Origin: Sneathia sanguinegens
Lineage (GTDB): Bacteria; Fusobacteriota; Fusobacteriia; Fusobacteriales; Leptotrichiaceae
DNA: 64,000 nucleotides
Assembly: GCF_042033325.1 (NCBI RefSeq)
Contig: NZ_CP160095.1
Strand: one strand, 5' to 3'
This document shows, piece after piece, positions 8,790 through 17,276 of this stretch; the first letter of the stretch is position 1; each line of letters begins with the position of its first letter. The translations under genes and the position numbers were made by a program. A model generated the notes under the pieces. That model ran no database searches. It was not told the origin of the DNA and was given only the letters and a program-made list of their open reading frames with translations.

Positions 8790-9179
8790 ATGAAAAAAAC
8801 ATTATTTTTAATCTTAACAACACTAGCATTATCTAGCTGTGCATCAGTAGTACACGGAACTAACTCAAATGTTAGAATTAAATCTTCAAGTAATCAAATG
8901 ATTACATTAAAGGATAAGAGAGGAACAATTTTAGCTCAAGGTAGAGGAGAAATTACTGCAAAAGTTAAAAGAGGAGATGGAGCATTTAAGGCTGCATATT
9001 ATGTTGTAGAAACTCCACTTCAAAAATTAAATGTTGAATCTAAAATTAATATAGGAGCTTTTGGAGTAGGTAACTTCTTCGTTCCAACTTTCTTAGGATA
9101 TATAATAGATGGTGTTGATGGAGCAATGTTCGATTTAGAAGTTAATGGACAACCATTAGATTCAGCAACAATTAGATAG
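8790..9179 (+). CDS. Small outer-envelope lipoprotein, function unknown
   Basis: A 129-aa protein with a lipoprotein signal peptide: charged start MKKTLF, hydrophobic core, and lipobox ALSSC with the cysteine at about residue 17. The mature start CASVVHGTNSNVRI resembles a group of small bacterial lipoproteins with a 'VxGT' segment and a beta-rich body; a later hydrophobic stretch (GAFGVGNFFVPTFLGYIIDG) is also typical of that group. No function is known to me. The ATG at 8790 is chosen because AAGGAG precedes it by 8 nt; an upstream in-frame GTG falls inside that ribosome-binding site. It has its own promoter and terminator. Confidence 0.75.
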   Translation: MKKTLFLILTTLALSSCASVVHGTNSNVRIKSSSNQMITLKDKRGTILAQGRGEITAKVKRGDGAFKAAYYVVETPLQKLNVESKINIGAFGVGNFFVPTFLGYIIDGVDGAMFDLEVNGQPLDSATIR

Positions 9180-9188
9180 TTAATTATA

Positions 9189-9226
9189 GGTACTTATAAG
9201 CAATTTTGCTTATAGGTACTTTTTTA
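9189..9226 (+). terminator. Rho-independent terminator after the lipoprotein gene
   Basis: TATAAGC/GCTTATA stem with a 6-nt loop, extended outward by GGTACT pairing with GGTACT through two G-T pairs (about 13 bp in all), followed by six T residues. Confidence 0.85.
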
Positions 9227-9237
9227 TTTGCCGAAGA

Positions 9238-9266
9238 TTGAAAAAAAATGAATATATTGGTATAAT
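9238..9266 (+). promoter_or_regulatory. Promoter of the acpP-rnc-coaD-radA-disA cluster
   Basis: TTGAAA (9238-9243), 17-nt spacer, TATAAT (9261-9266), placed 25 nt before the acpP start and just after a terminator. Confidence 0.75.
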
Positions 9267-9291
9267 TTAATAGATAAATGGGAGGAAAAAA

Positions 9292-9513
9292 ATGTTTGAA
9301 AAAATTAAAAATATATTACTAGAACAGTTAGATATTGATGAAAAAGATATAAAATTAGATAGCAAGCTAATAGAAGATTTAGGTGCTGATTTATTAGATG
9401 TCGCTGAAATAATTTCGGCAATAGAAACAGAATTTAATGTAGAATTTAAAAAAGAAGAATTAAATGATATAGAAACTATACAAGATATAATAGTTTTATT
9501 AGAAAAAAAATAG
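9292..9513 (+). CDS. acpP: Acyl carrier protein lacking the phosphopantetheine serine
   Basis: A 73-aa ACP-fold protein in the usual place before rnc. Helix 2 should begin with the D-S-L motif where serine carries 4'-phosphopantetheine for fatty-acid synthesis. Here the motif reads DLGADLLDVAE: residue 34 is Leu (TTA, 9391-9393). TCA (Ser) to TTA is a single C-to-T change at 9392. The rest of the protein, including the acidic character and C-terminal helix, looks intact. As written it could not be a substrate for holo-ACP synthase. It may be a true loss (with another ACP elsewhere), a strain mutation or a base-call error. It starts after GGAGG and has its own promoter. Confidence 0.85.
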   Translation: MFEKIKNILLEQLDIDEKDIKLDSKLIEDLGADLLDVAEIISAIETEFNVEFKKEELNDIETIQDIIVLLEKK

Positions 9514-9524
9514 AGGTGTAAATA

Positions 9525-10229
9525 TTGGAACAAGAATTAAATTTGGTATCCTTACAAGAAGAAATACATTATGAATTTAAAAATATAAATTTGTTGATTT
9601 AAGCTTTGACCCACAGGTCCTATGCTAATGAACATAATTTACATAATTTTAAAGATAATGAAAGATTAGAATTCTTAGGTGATTCTGTTTTAGATTTAAT
9701 TTCAACTGAATATATAGTAGGAAAATATAAAAATTTAAAAGAAGGAGATATGTCCAAGATAAAAAGTAAATTAATAAGTGAAAATTCATTTTCAACTATA
9801 GCAACTTCATTAAATCTTGGAGCTTATTTATATTTAAGCAATGGAGAAAATTCTTCTGGAGGTAGAACTAGAAAGTCTATATTAGGTGATGCTTTTGAAG
9901 CATTAGTTGGAGCGATATTTCTTGATTTAGATTATTATACAACAAAGAAGATAATTTTGCGTTACTTGAAAAGAAATGTTGAACATTTGAGTAGTATAGA
10001 AGGAATACTTGACTATAAGACAAAATTTCAAGAATATATACAAGCTTTATATAAACATACACCAGAATATGAAATAATAGATACAAAAGGTCCTGATCAT
10101 GATAAAATTTTTACTGTAGTCGTTAAGGTTAATGGAAAAATAATGGGTGAAGGAGTAGCAAAAAATAAAAAAGAAGCTGAAAAAATGGCAGCTAAAAATG
10201 CATTGGATAATATGGGGACGATAAAATGA
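9525..10229 (+). pseudogene. rnc: Ribonuclease III interrupted by an early in-frame stop
   Basis: RNase III cleaves double-stranded RNA in rRNA processing. From TTG 9525 (GAGGTG upstream) the frame reads MEQELNLVSLQEE, then NLLI, a TAA stop at 9600-9602, then ALTHRSYANE, the usual first helices of RNase III. A Gln codon CAA is the most likely ancestor (C-to-T at 9600). Downstream all is normal: NERLEFLGDSVLDL with the catalytic acidic residues, GDAFEALVGAIFLD, and a C-terminal dsRNA-binding domain ending in KKEAEKMAAKNAL. Re-initiation at TTG 9606 would give 207 aa lacking the first helix and has no visible ribosome-binding site. It overlaps coaD by 4 bp. Confidence 0.85.
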
Positions 10230-10741
10230 TAAAAAGAGCAATATATCCTGGAAGTTTTGACCCTGTTACAAAAGGACATTTAGATATAATACAAAGGGCA
10301 AGTAAATTAACAGAGGAATTAATAGTTGCAGTTTTACAAAATTCAAGTAAATCTAACATATGGTTTAGTGTGGAAGAAAGAATTAATTTATTAAAACATA
10401 GTATTTCAGAATTAGATGTAGAAAATTGTAAAATAAAAGTTATAGCTTTTAAAGGTTTATTAGTAGATTTAATAGAAAGAGAAGATGTAGATGTATTAAT
10501 AAGAGGTTTAAGAGCTGTATCAGATTACGAATATGAAGTGCAATTAGATTTAACTAATAAACAATTGACAAAAAAAGAATTTGAAACAATATTTTTAAAT
10601 TCATCAAGAAAATATCTTTATTTAAGTTCAAGTATAGTTAGGGATGTTGCCTTGCATAAAGGAGAACTTAAATATTTTGTTACAGATTATGTGAAAAAAG
10701 AATTAATGAAAAAGGTTGATGAAATGAATGGCAAAAAATAA
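10226..10741 (+). CDS. coaD: Phosphopantetheine adenylyltransferase
   Basis: Penultimate step of coenzyme A synthesis: joins ATP and 4'-phosphopantetheine to give dephospho-CoA. The nucleotidyltransferase motif YPGSFDPVTKGHLDII (T/HxGH type) is at residues 7-22. RGLRAVSDYEYEVQ and the C-terminal LSSSIVRDVA block are typical CoaD. At 171 aa it is the expected length. It overlaps rnc by 4 bp and radA by 14 bp, so it belongs to the acpP-disA operon. Confidence 0.95.
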   Translation: MIKRAIYPGSFDPVTKGHLDIIQRASKLTEELIVAVLQNSSKSNIWFSVEERINLLKHSISELDVENCKIKVIAFKGLLVDLIEREDVDVLIRGLRAVSDYEYEVQLDLTNKQLTKKEFETIFLNSSRKYLYLSSSIVRDVALHKGELKYFVTDYVKKELMKKVDEMNGKK

Positions 10742-12077
10742 GCATGAGTATGTTTGTTCAACTTGTGCCTATAGAACTACAAAATGGTTAGGAAAATGTC
10801 CAAATTGTAGTATGTGGGGTACTATTGAAGAAGAAGTAGAGATGAAAAATCTTTATATAGATACAAACTTATCAAAGGAAGTAAAAAGTATAGATAATAT
10901 AGAAATAGAGGAAGAATTTAGATTAAAAACAAGTTTTACAGAATTTGATAGGGTACTAGGAGGAGGTTTAACTAATTCTGAAGTTATTCTAATAACTGGA
11001 GAACCAGGAATAGGTAAATCAACCTTTTTATTAAAGTTATTAGCAGAATATTCTAAAGAAAATATTTGTCTATATATTTCTGGTGAAGAATCACAAAAAC
11101 AAATAAAAGAAAGGGCAAATAGGATTAATATTTCAGCTAAAAAACTTAATGTATTAAGTGATACAAGATTAGAATATATAATTGATTCAATTAAAAAGGT
11201 AAAAGCGAAAGTAGTAGTTATTGATTCAATACAAACCCTATATAGTGAAACTGTTAATTCATTACCTGCAAGTGTTAGTCAAATAAGAGAGTGTGCCTTA
11301 AAATTAATACAACTTGCTAAAGAAAATGAAATATCTTTTTTTATAGTTGGTCATGTTACAAAAGATGGAAAATTAGCAGGGCCTAAGTTATTAGAACATA
11401 TGGTAGATTGTGTTATTTCTTTTGAAGGAAATGAGGAAAACACATATAGAATAATTAGAAGTACAAAAAATAGATATGGTTCAACTAATGAAATTTCAAT
11501 ATTTGTAATACATGATCAAGGAATAGAAGAGGTTAAAAATCCGTCATTATTCTTTATCTCTGAAAGAGATGAAAAAAATGTAGGAAGTATAATAGTTCCT
11601 AGTATAGAAGGTAGTAGAGTAGTACTATTTGAAATACAAACATTGATTAATAAGGCTATATATGGATATCCAAAAAGAATTATACAAGGCTTAGATAAAA
11701 ATAGATTAGAAATATTGTTAGCTATTTTATCAAAGCATATGAAATTAGATTTTAATTTAAATGATGTATATGTAAATGTCCCAGGAGGAATAGAGATAAA
11801 AGAAAGAGCAAGTGATTTAGCAATAATTTTATCATTAATATCTTCTGTTAAATCAATAGAAATAAGTGCTAAAATAGCTGTATTAGGAGAACTAGGACTT
11901 AGAGGTGAGGTTAGAGCTGTATCTTTTTTAAGAAAGAGATTAAAAGAGTTAGAAAAACTTGGCTTTACAGGAGTTTATTTACCTAAAGTACAAAAGGATG
12001 AAGTAGAAAAAGAAAAATTTAAAATAAAATTAAGTTTTATTGATAATATAAGTGAATTGGTAGAAAGGATTAATTAA
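10728..12077 (+). CDS. radA: DNA repair protein RadA (Sms)
   Basis: RecA-like ATPase that promotes branch migration in recombinational repair. An N-terminal zinc finger (CSTCAY, CPNC) is followed by Walker A GEPGIGKST near residue 87, the RadA-specific KNRYGS motif, and a C-terminal Lon-protease-like domain (VNVPGGIEIKERASDLAI) without protease activity in this family. Length 449 aa is normal. The start ATG lies inside coaD. The gene overlaps disA by one base, a pairing known from Firmicutes, where RadA affects DisA activity. Confidence 0.96.
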   Translation: MAKNKHEYVCSTCAYRTTKWLGKCPNCSMWGTIEEEVEMKNLYIDTNLSKEVKSIDNIEIEEEFRLKTSFTEFDRVLGGGLTNSEVILITGEPGIGKSTFLLKLLAEYSKENICLYISGEESQKQIKERANRINISAKKLNVLSDTRLEYIIDSIKKVKAKVVVIDSIQTLYSETVNSLPASVSQIRECALKLIQLAKENEISFFIVGHVTKDGKLAGPKLLEHMVDCVISFEGNEENTYRIIRSTKNRYGSTNEISIFVIHDQGIEEVKNPSLFFISERDEKNVGSIIVPSIEGSRVVLFEIQTLINKAIYGYPKRIIQGLDKNRLEILLAILSKHMKLDFNLNDVYVNVPGGIEIKERASDLAIILSLISSVKSIEISAKIAVLGELGLRGEVRAVSFLRKRLKELEKLGFTGVYLPKVQKDEVEKEKFKIKLSFIDNISELVERIN

Positions 12078-13147
12078 TGACAGATAAAAGAGAAATATTA
12101 AAAGAAATATTTGGAATAATTGCACCTGGACAACCATTGAGAAATGCAATAGATAGAATACAAGAAGCTTCATTAGGAGCCTTAATAATTTTATGTGAAC
12201 CTAGTGAAATAGAGGGATTAATGGAAGGTGGTTTTATACTAGATACTACTTTTTCTCCGCAAAAAGTATATGAATTAGCAAAAATGGATGGAGCTGTTAT
12301 TGTTTCAAAAGATATAAAGAAAATATATGGAGCTAACTTGCAATTGCAACCTGACCATACTCTAATTACTGATGAAAGTGGTACAAGACATAGAACAGCA
12401 CATAGAATGGCAATGCAAACTGGTAATATTGTAATAACTATATCTGAAAGAAGAAATAAGATTACGATATATAAAGATAATATAAAATATTCATTAGATT
12501 CTCTTGGAGATTTATTAATTAAATCTTCTCAAGCAATAATGTCTTTGGAAAAATATTCTAGTATAATAAATCGTTGTTTAAATAATATTAATCATTTAGA
12601 GTATGAAAAATTAGTTACTCTTGAAGAAGTTGTTAGAGTTATTAGATTTTTTATATTACTTTTCAATATGGAAAATAAAATTAATCAATATATATTAGAA
12701 TTAGGTACTGAAGGTAAAACATTGCAATTACAAAATAAAGAAATTATGATAGGACATAAAAAGAATTTTACAAATTTAATTAAAGATTATAGTTTTAATT
12801 GTGATAAAAAAGAAAAATATGACAAAATACTAGATAAAGTTTTAAAAGTAGATAGTACAGATATTACAGAAGATGAATATATTGTTAATTTATTAGGATA
12901 TAATGTTAAAAATTTAATAATGGAAGATTCTTTAATAGCAAAAGGTTATAGATTATTAGGTAATATACCTAGTTTAACAAAAAAGGAAACTGAAAATATA
13001 ATTGGAGAATTTAAGGATGTGAGTGGTATTCTAAATGCTTCAGTTAAGGAAATACAAGCAGTAAAAGGTTTAACAAAAAATAAGGCATATAAGGTTGTAA
13101 GAGTTTGTGACAAATATAAAAATAGAATAGAAATGGAAGTATTTTGA
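12077..13147 (+). CDS. disA: Diadenylate cyclase DisA (DNA integrity scanning)
   Basis: Makes the second messenger c-di-AMP from two ATP and couples it to DNA integrity. The DAC domain shows the catalytic MDGAVIVS (DGA) and GTRHRTAHR (RHR) motifs in the first 120 residues. A central helical spine follows, then C-terminal helix-hairpin-helix repeats (GILNASVKEIQAVKGLTKNKA) that bind branched DNA. Length 356 aa is typical. The c-di-AMP phosphodiesterase PgpH is encoded about 28 kb downstream, so synthesis and breakdown of the signal are both in this window. Confidence 0.96.
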   Translation: MTDKREILKEIFGIIAPGQPLRNAIDRIQEASLGALIILCEPSEIEGLMEGGFILDTTFSPQKVYELAKMDGAVIVSKDIKKIYGANLQLQPDHTLITDESGTRHRTAHRMAMQTGNIVITISERRNKITIYKDNIKYSLDSLGDLLIKSSQAIMSLEKYSSIINRCLNNINHLEYEKLVTLEEVVRVIRFFILLFNMENKINQYILELGTEGKTLQLQNKEIMIGHKKNFTNLIKDYSFNCDKKEKYDKILDKVLKVDSTDITEDEYIVNLLGYNVKNLIMEDSLIAKGYRLLGNIPSLTKKETENIIGEFKDVSGILNASVKEIQAVKGLTKNKAYKVVRVCDKYKNRIEMEVF

Positions 13148-13155
13148 GGTGTACA

Positions 13156-14217
13156 ATGGTAGCGGGTGTTGTTGCAGAATTTAATCCTTTTCATTATGGG
13201 CATAAATATCAAGTTGATAAAATAAAAGCAGATATAAAAATTGCAGTTATTTCTCCTGATTTTGTTCAAAGGGGAGAAGTTAGTATTTTAAATCAAAGAG
13301 ATAAGACAGAAATAGCTTTGGAAATGGGTTATGATATAGTTGTTGGCATTCCAACAAAATATGCAATACAAAATGCAGAAATTTTTTGCAATTATTCAAC
13401 AAGATTACTTGAAGAATTAGGAGCAGATTATCAAGTCTTTGGAGCTGAAACAGATAAAATAGAAGATATATATTTAATGATGGATAAATTAGAGAAAAGT
13501 ATTTTAAAAGATCATTTGAAAAGTGGTTTTTCATATAATAAATCTTGTGAAAAAGCTCTTGGAGATTTAAGTTACTTGTATACTTCGAATAATATATTAG
13601 CTATGGAATATTTAAGGACAATAAGGAATTATAACTTAAATATTAAACCTTATATAATAAAAAGAAAGCTAGTGAACTATAATGAAGAAAAGATATGTTC
13701 TAATATAAGTTCAGCAACGAATATAAGAAAAATGATAAAAAATGGGCAAAATGTAGAAAAATATTTACCTTTTTCTAAAAAATATCAATATAATTTAAAT
13801 TATGAAAATAAGCTATATACATTATTTAAATTTCTAATTTTAACTCGAAAATTTGAAAATATATTTGATTTAAAAGAAGATATTTTTAATAAGATGTTGA
13901 AGGTAGTTAAGAAAACAAATGATTATTTTGAATTTTTAAAATTAATGTCTTCAAGAAATATTTCAATTAATAGGGTAAAAAGACTTATGTTAAATATAAT
14001 ATTAGAAATTAAGAAAGAAGATATATCAAAAAATTCTGAAATAAAACAAATTAAAATCTTAGGAATTAATGAAAAAGGAGCTAAGTATATAAAAAATAGA
14101 GATAAGATTTGTGTTAATTTTAAAGATTTAATAGAAGAAGATAAATTTAAGCAGTTATATTCATATCTTTTTGAAGAATATAGCTTTACAAATACTAAAT
14201 ATTATGAAAGTAGATAA
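13156..14217 (+). CDS. tmcAL: tRNA(Met) cytidine acetate ligase TmcAL
   Basis: Acetylates cytidine 34 in elongator tRNA-Met using acetate and ATP. The N-terminus VVAEFNPFHYGHKYQ is the HxGH nucleotidyltransferase signature of this family, and a later ISSATNIRKMI block is also conserved. The ATG at 13156 is preferred over an in-frame TTG at 13144 because GAGGTG lies just before it and the conserved block begins there. At 353 aa it is somewhat shorter than the commonest length. It follows disA by 8 bp. Confidence 0.87.
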   Translation: MVAGVVAEFNPFHYGHKYQVDKIKADIKIAVISPDFVQRGEVSILNQRDKTEIALEMGYDIVVGIPTKYAIQNAEIFCNYSTRLLEELGADYQVFGAETDKIEDIYLMMDKLEKSILKDHLKSGFSYNKSCEKALGDLSYLYTSNNILAMEYLRTIRNYNLNIKPYIIKRKLVNYNEEKICSNISSATNIRKMIKNGQNVEKYLPFSKKYQYNLNYENKLYTLFKFLILTRKFENIFDLKEDIFNKMLKVVKKTNDYFEFLKLMSSRNISINRVKRLMLNIILEIKKEDISKNSEIKQIKILGINEKGAKYIKNRDKICVNFKDLIEEDKFKQLYSYLFEEYSFTNTKYYESR

Positions 14218-14218
14218 T

Positions 14219-15121
14219 ATGTATATATTAAATAAAATAATAAAATATCCAAAAAAAACGTTAGAGCAATCATTAAAAGAGGTTATGAAAAGTAAAAATA
14301 AAATGATTTCTGGAAAATATTCTCCGACTATTTTTTCTATGAATTATGAAGAAGTTAAATATAAGTCTATTGATGGGCTTAATTTATACGGCTGGTATAT
14401 AAAAAGAAGTGATAAACCAAAAAACACAATACTTTTATTACATGGAAGAAATAATAATAGAATATTTTGTCTTAAATTTTTACAAATATTTTCTGAAATT
14501 GATAAAGAAAATAAATATAATATTTTCATACCAGATTTAAGAAATTCAGGAAAATCTGATGAAGCAATGACAGCATTTGGATATTTTTTTGCAAGAGATA
14601 TTTATAGTAGTATGAAAATGCTAAATGAAAGATATAAGTTAAATAATTTTGTACTATATGGGTTTTCTCAAGGAGGTATGGGGGCTGCAATATGCTCAAA
14701 ATTATTTCAGAAAGAGTTGAGTGAAAAAAATATAAAAATAAGTAAGATGATTTTAGATAGCCCAGTATCTAATATACAAAAAATTATTTTACATCATTCA
14801 AAAATAAAGGATTATACTATACCAAAAGTATTTTTAATTCCTTCATTTATAGCTTTAAATAAGATAGTAGATAAAAATTTAAAAAAATTAAGATTATCAG
14901 AATTATTAGGTGATATTCCGACATTATTACTTCAATCTAAGAAAGATAAATTGACACCATTTCGTATTATTGAAAAAGAATATTTTAATTTATCTGATGA
15001 AAAAAAAGAAAAAGTAAGATTTAAAGCCTTTAGAAAAGGGCAACATGTTCGTATTTATTTAGAATATAAAGAAGAATATACACAAACAATAAATAAATTT
15101 TTAGAAAGTGAGAAAATATGA
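14219..15121 (+). CDS. Alpha/beta-hydrolase family protein
   Basis: A 300-aa hydrolase of unknown substrate. The oxyanion-hole segment LLLHGRNNNR is near residue 75 and the nucleophile elbow GFSQGG (Ser between two glycines) near residue 150; a C-terminal QHVRIY provides a likely catalytic histidine. A hydrophobic N-terminus is not clearly a signal peptide. The start at ATG 14219 directly follows the tmcAL stop; ATG 14204 would overlap tmcAL. It overlaps the next gene (sugar symporter) by 4 bp. DUF-type 'acyl-peptidase-like' hydrolases look similar, but I cannot name the reaction. Confidence 0.75.
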   Translation: MYILNKIIKYPKKTLEQSLKEVMKSKNKMISGKYSPTIFSMNYEEVKYKSIDGLNLYGWYIKRSDKPKNTILLLHGRNNNRIFCLKFLQIFSEIDKENKYNIFIPDLRNSGKSDEAMTAFGYFFARDIYSSMKMLNERYKLNNFVLYGFSQGGMGAAICSKLFQKELSEKNIKISKMILDSPVSNIQKIILHHSKIKDYTIPKVFLIPSFIALNKIVDKNLKKLRLSELLGDIPTLLLQSKKDKLTPFRIIEKEYFNLSDEKKEKVRFKAFRKGQHVRIYLEYKEEYTQTINKFLESEKI

Positions 15122-16437
15122 ATAAATTATCAAAAAAAGCCTATATTTTATATGGTATAGGTGTTTCATATTTTATGCTAGATCAATTATTTGTTCAATG
15201 GCTTAAATATTTTTATTTACCACCTAAAGGTGTTGGATTAAAAACTATATTACCAACTAGATATATTGTATTGGGATTTATAATAATGCGTTTAGTTGAT
15301 GCAATTACAGATCCTATAGTTGGATATATGTCAGATCATAATCATTCAAAATTAGGAAGAAGATCAATTTTTATGTTAATTGGTGGAATACCTTTAGGAA
15401 TAGCAATGATATTATTTTTCTATCCAATGGGGACAACAGTATTTCAAAGATTTGTATATTTTTCTATTATAGGATCAATATATTTTGTTGCCTATACTTT
15501 AGTTGGAGGACCATATAATTCAATGATACCAGATTTAGCAAATGATAAGTATGAAAGAATTAATTTATCAACAGTACAATCAATTTTTAGACTTGTATTT
15601 ACAGCTATACCTTTGGTATTTTCAGGAATAATTCTATCTAAATTAACAGAAACTGCTAAAAGCTCTATTTTAGGATTTAGACTTATGATAATATGTTTTT
15701 CTTTAATTTCAGTTATAGGTATTTATATTTGTGCATTATTTCTTGGTGAATTAAAATTGACAAATAAGAATGAATTATCTAAAGGTTCAAGTTTTAGAAA
15801 AACAATAAAAGAAATTAGCAATTTTGAAGTATTGAGCTATTTTTTAGGACTGTTTTTTTTCTTTAGTGCATTTAATATAATAAGAGGGAGCTTAGCATAT
15901 TATGTTAGCTTAATTTTAAATAAGGATGCAGGTTTTGTTACAATAGTATCAGCAGTGATATTTTTAACTTCTGCAATATTTTTTCCAATTACAAATAGTA
16001 TTACGAAAAAATATGGTTTTAAAAAGATAATGATATTAGATATTTTAATTATTATACTAGGAACTTTAGGTTTGGTATTGTTTAATGGAGCAAATATAAT
16101 AACAATTTATACATTTTGTGCTATAATAGGTGTAGGTATCAGTGGAGCTGCCTTTATATTTCCACCAGCTATGCTTAGTGAAATTTCAACAGAGATAAGT
16201 AAAAAATCAGGAGTTTCTGTTGAAGGTTTACTATTTGGAATACAAGGTTTTTTCTTAAAATTAGCCTTTATGGTGGAAGCAATAATTTCAGTTTCTACAA
16301 TTGTATATGGAAGTATAGCAGATGAGCAAGGTTTAAGAAATGCAACAAAAGAAGGAGTTATTATAAGTTTATGCTTTGCTATAGTTATGCTCATTATCTC
16401 AATTGCCTTTTATGCTATTAAGAAAAAAGAAATATAA
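15118..16437 (+). CDS. GPH-family (MelB-like) sugar:cation symporter
   Basis: Integral membrane transporter of 439 aa with about twelve hydrophobic segments. The first cytoplasmic loop RLVDAITDPIVGYMSDHNHS with LGRRS is the signature of the glycoside-pentoside-hexuronide:cation symporter family. The exact sugar is not readable from sequence. It overlaps the hydrolase gene and is followed by a split transketolase, which fits uptake and pentose-phosphate use of a pentose or pentoside (inference). Confidence 0.85.
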   Translation: MNKLSKKAYILYGIGVSYFMLDQLFVQWLKYFYLPPKGVGLKTILPTRYIVLGFIIMRLVDAITDPIVGYMSDHNHSKLGRRSIFMLIGGIPLGIAMILFFYPMGTTVFQRFVYFSIIGSIYFVAYTLVGGPYNSMIPDLANDKYERINLSTVQSIFRLVFTAIPLVFSGIILSKLTETAKSSILGFRLMIICFSLISVIGIYICALFLGELKLTNKNELSKGSSFRKTIKEISNFEVLSYFLGLFFFFSAFNIIRGSLAYYVSLILNKDAGFVTIVSAVIFLTSAIFFPITNSITKKYGFKKIMILDILIIILGTLGLVLFNGANIITIYTFCAIIGVGISGAAFIFPPAMLSEISTEISKKSGVSVEGLLFGIQGFFLKLAFMVEAIISVSTIVYGSIADEQGLRNATKEGVIISLCFAIVMLIISIAFYAIKKKEI

Positions 16438-16448
16438 TGGAGGTTTTT

Positions 16449-17261
16449 ATGAAAAATATTGAATTAGCTAAAATTGCAAAAAATATTAGAAAAGATATAG
16501 TTGAAATGATATATCATGCAAAATCAGGACATCCAGGTGGATCATTATCAATAACAGATATATTAACTGTACTTTATTTTGATGAAATGAATGTGAATGT
16601 TTCTGATCCTAAAATGGTAAATAGAGATAGATTAGTATTGAGTAAAGGGCATGCTGCACCAGGTCTATATTCAACATTGATGGAAAAAGGTTTTCTTGAT
16701 AAAAGTTTAATAACACAACTTAGAAAATTTGGTTCTCCTTTACAAGGACATCCTGATTTGAAAAAAATTAAGGCAATAGAAATGTCAACAGGTTCACTTG
16801 GTCAAGGTTTATCAGCAGCTAATGGTATGGCTTTAGCATCTAAGAAATTTGGACCAGAATATAGAGTTTATGCTATATTAGGTGATGGTGAATTACAAGA
16901 AGGGCAATGTTATGAAGCAGCAATGGCTGCAGCTCATTATAAATTAGATAATTTAGTTGCAATAATAGATTCAAATGGACTACAAATAGATGGTAATGTA
17001 AAAGATGTTATGAATTTAATATCAATAAAGGATAAATTCTTAGCATTTGGTTGGAATGTAATTGAAATAGATGGTCATAATTTTGATCAAATAAAAGAAG
17101 CCTTAAAAGAAGCAAGAAATACAAAAGGTAAACCAACAGCAATAGTTGCACATACTATAAAAGGTAAAGGTGTTTCATTTATGGAAGGAAACTATGGATG
17201 GCATGGTAAAGCACCAAATAAAGAAGAATATGAAAAAGCAATGAAAGAGTTAGAAGATTAG
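16449..17261 (+). CDS. Transketolase, N-terminal subunit
   Basis: Thiamine-diphosphate half of a split transketolase, which moves two-carbon units between sugar phosphates. SGHPGGSLS and GHAAPGLYS are the substrate-site motifs, and LGDGELQEGQ with a downstream Asn gives the ThDP/metal motif (GDG-N). At 270 aa it matches split N-subunits. ATG 16449 is used because GGAGG lies 5 nt upstream; an ATG at 16437 overlaps that site. The C-terminal subunit follows after 15 bp. Confidence 0.92.
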   Translation: MKNIELAKIAKNIRKDIVEMIYHAKSGHPGGSLSITDILTVLYFDEMNVNVSDPKMVNRDRLVLSKGHAAPGLYSTLMEKGFLDKSLITQLRKFGSPLQGHPDLKKIKAIEMSTGSLGQGLSAANGMALASKKFGPEYRVYAILGDGELQEGQCYEAAMAAAHYKLDNLVAIIDSNGLQIDGNVKDVMNLISIKDKFLAFGWNVIEIDGHNFDQIKEALKEARNTKGKPTAIVAHTIKGKGVSFMEGNYGWHGKAPNKEEYEKAMKELED

Positions 17262-17276
17262 GGAGGAAAAATTAAT

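Noticed and set aside
9606..10229. RNase III starting at TTG 9606 as an intact gene
   Set aside because: The frame upstream of the TAA encodes the family's usual N-terminus with a proper ribosome-binding site at 9513-9518, and there is none before 9606. A stop inside rnc explains the sequence better.
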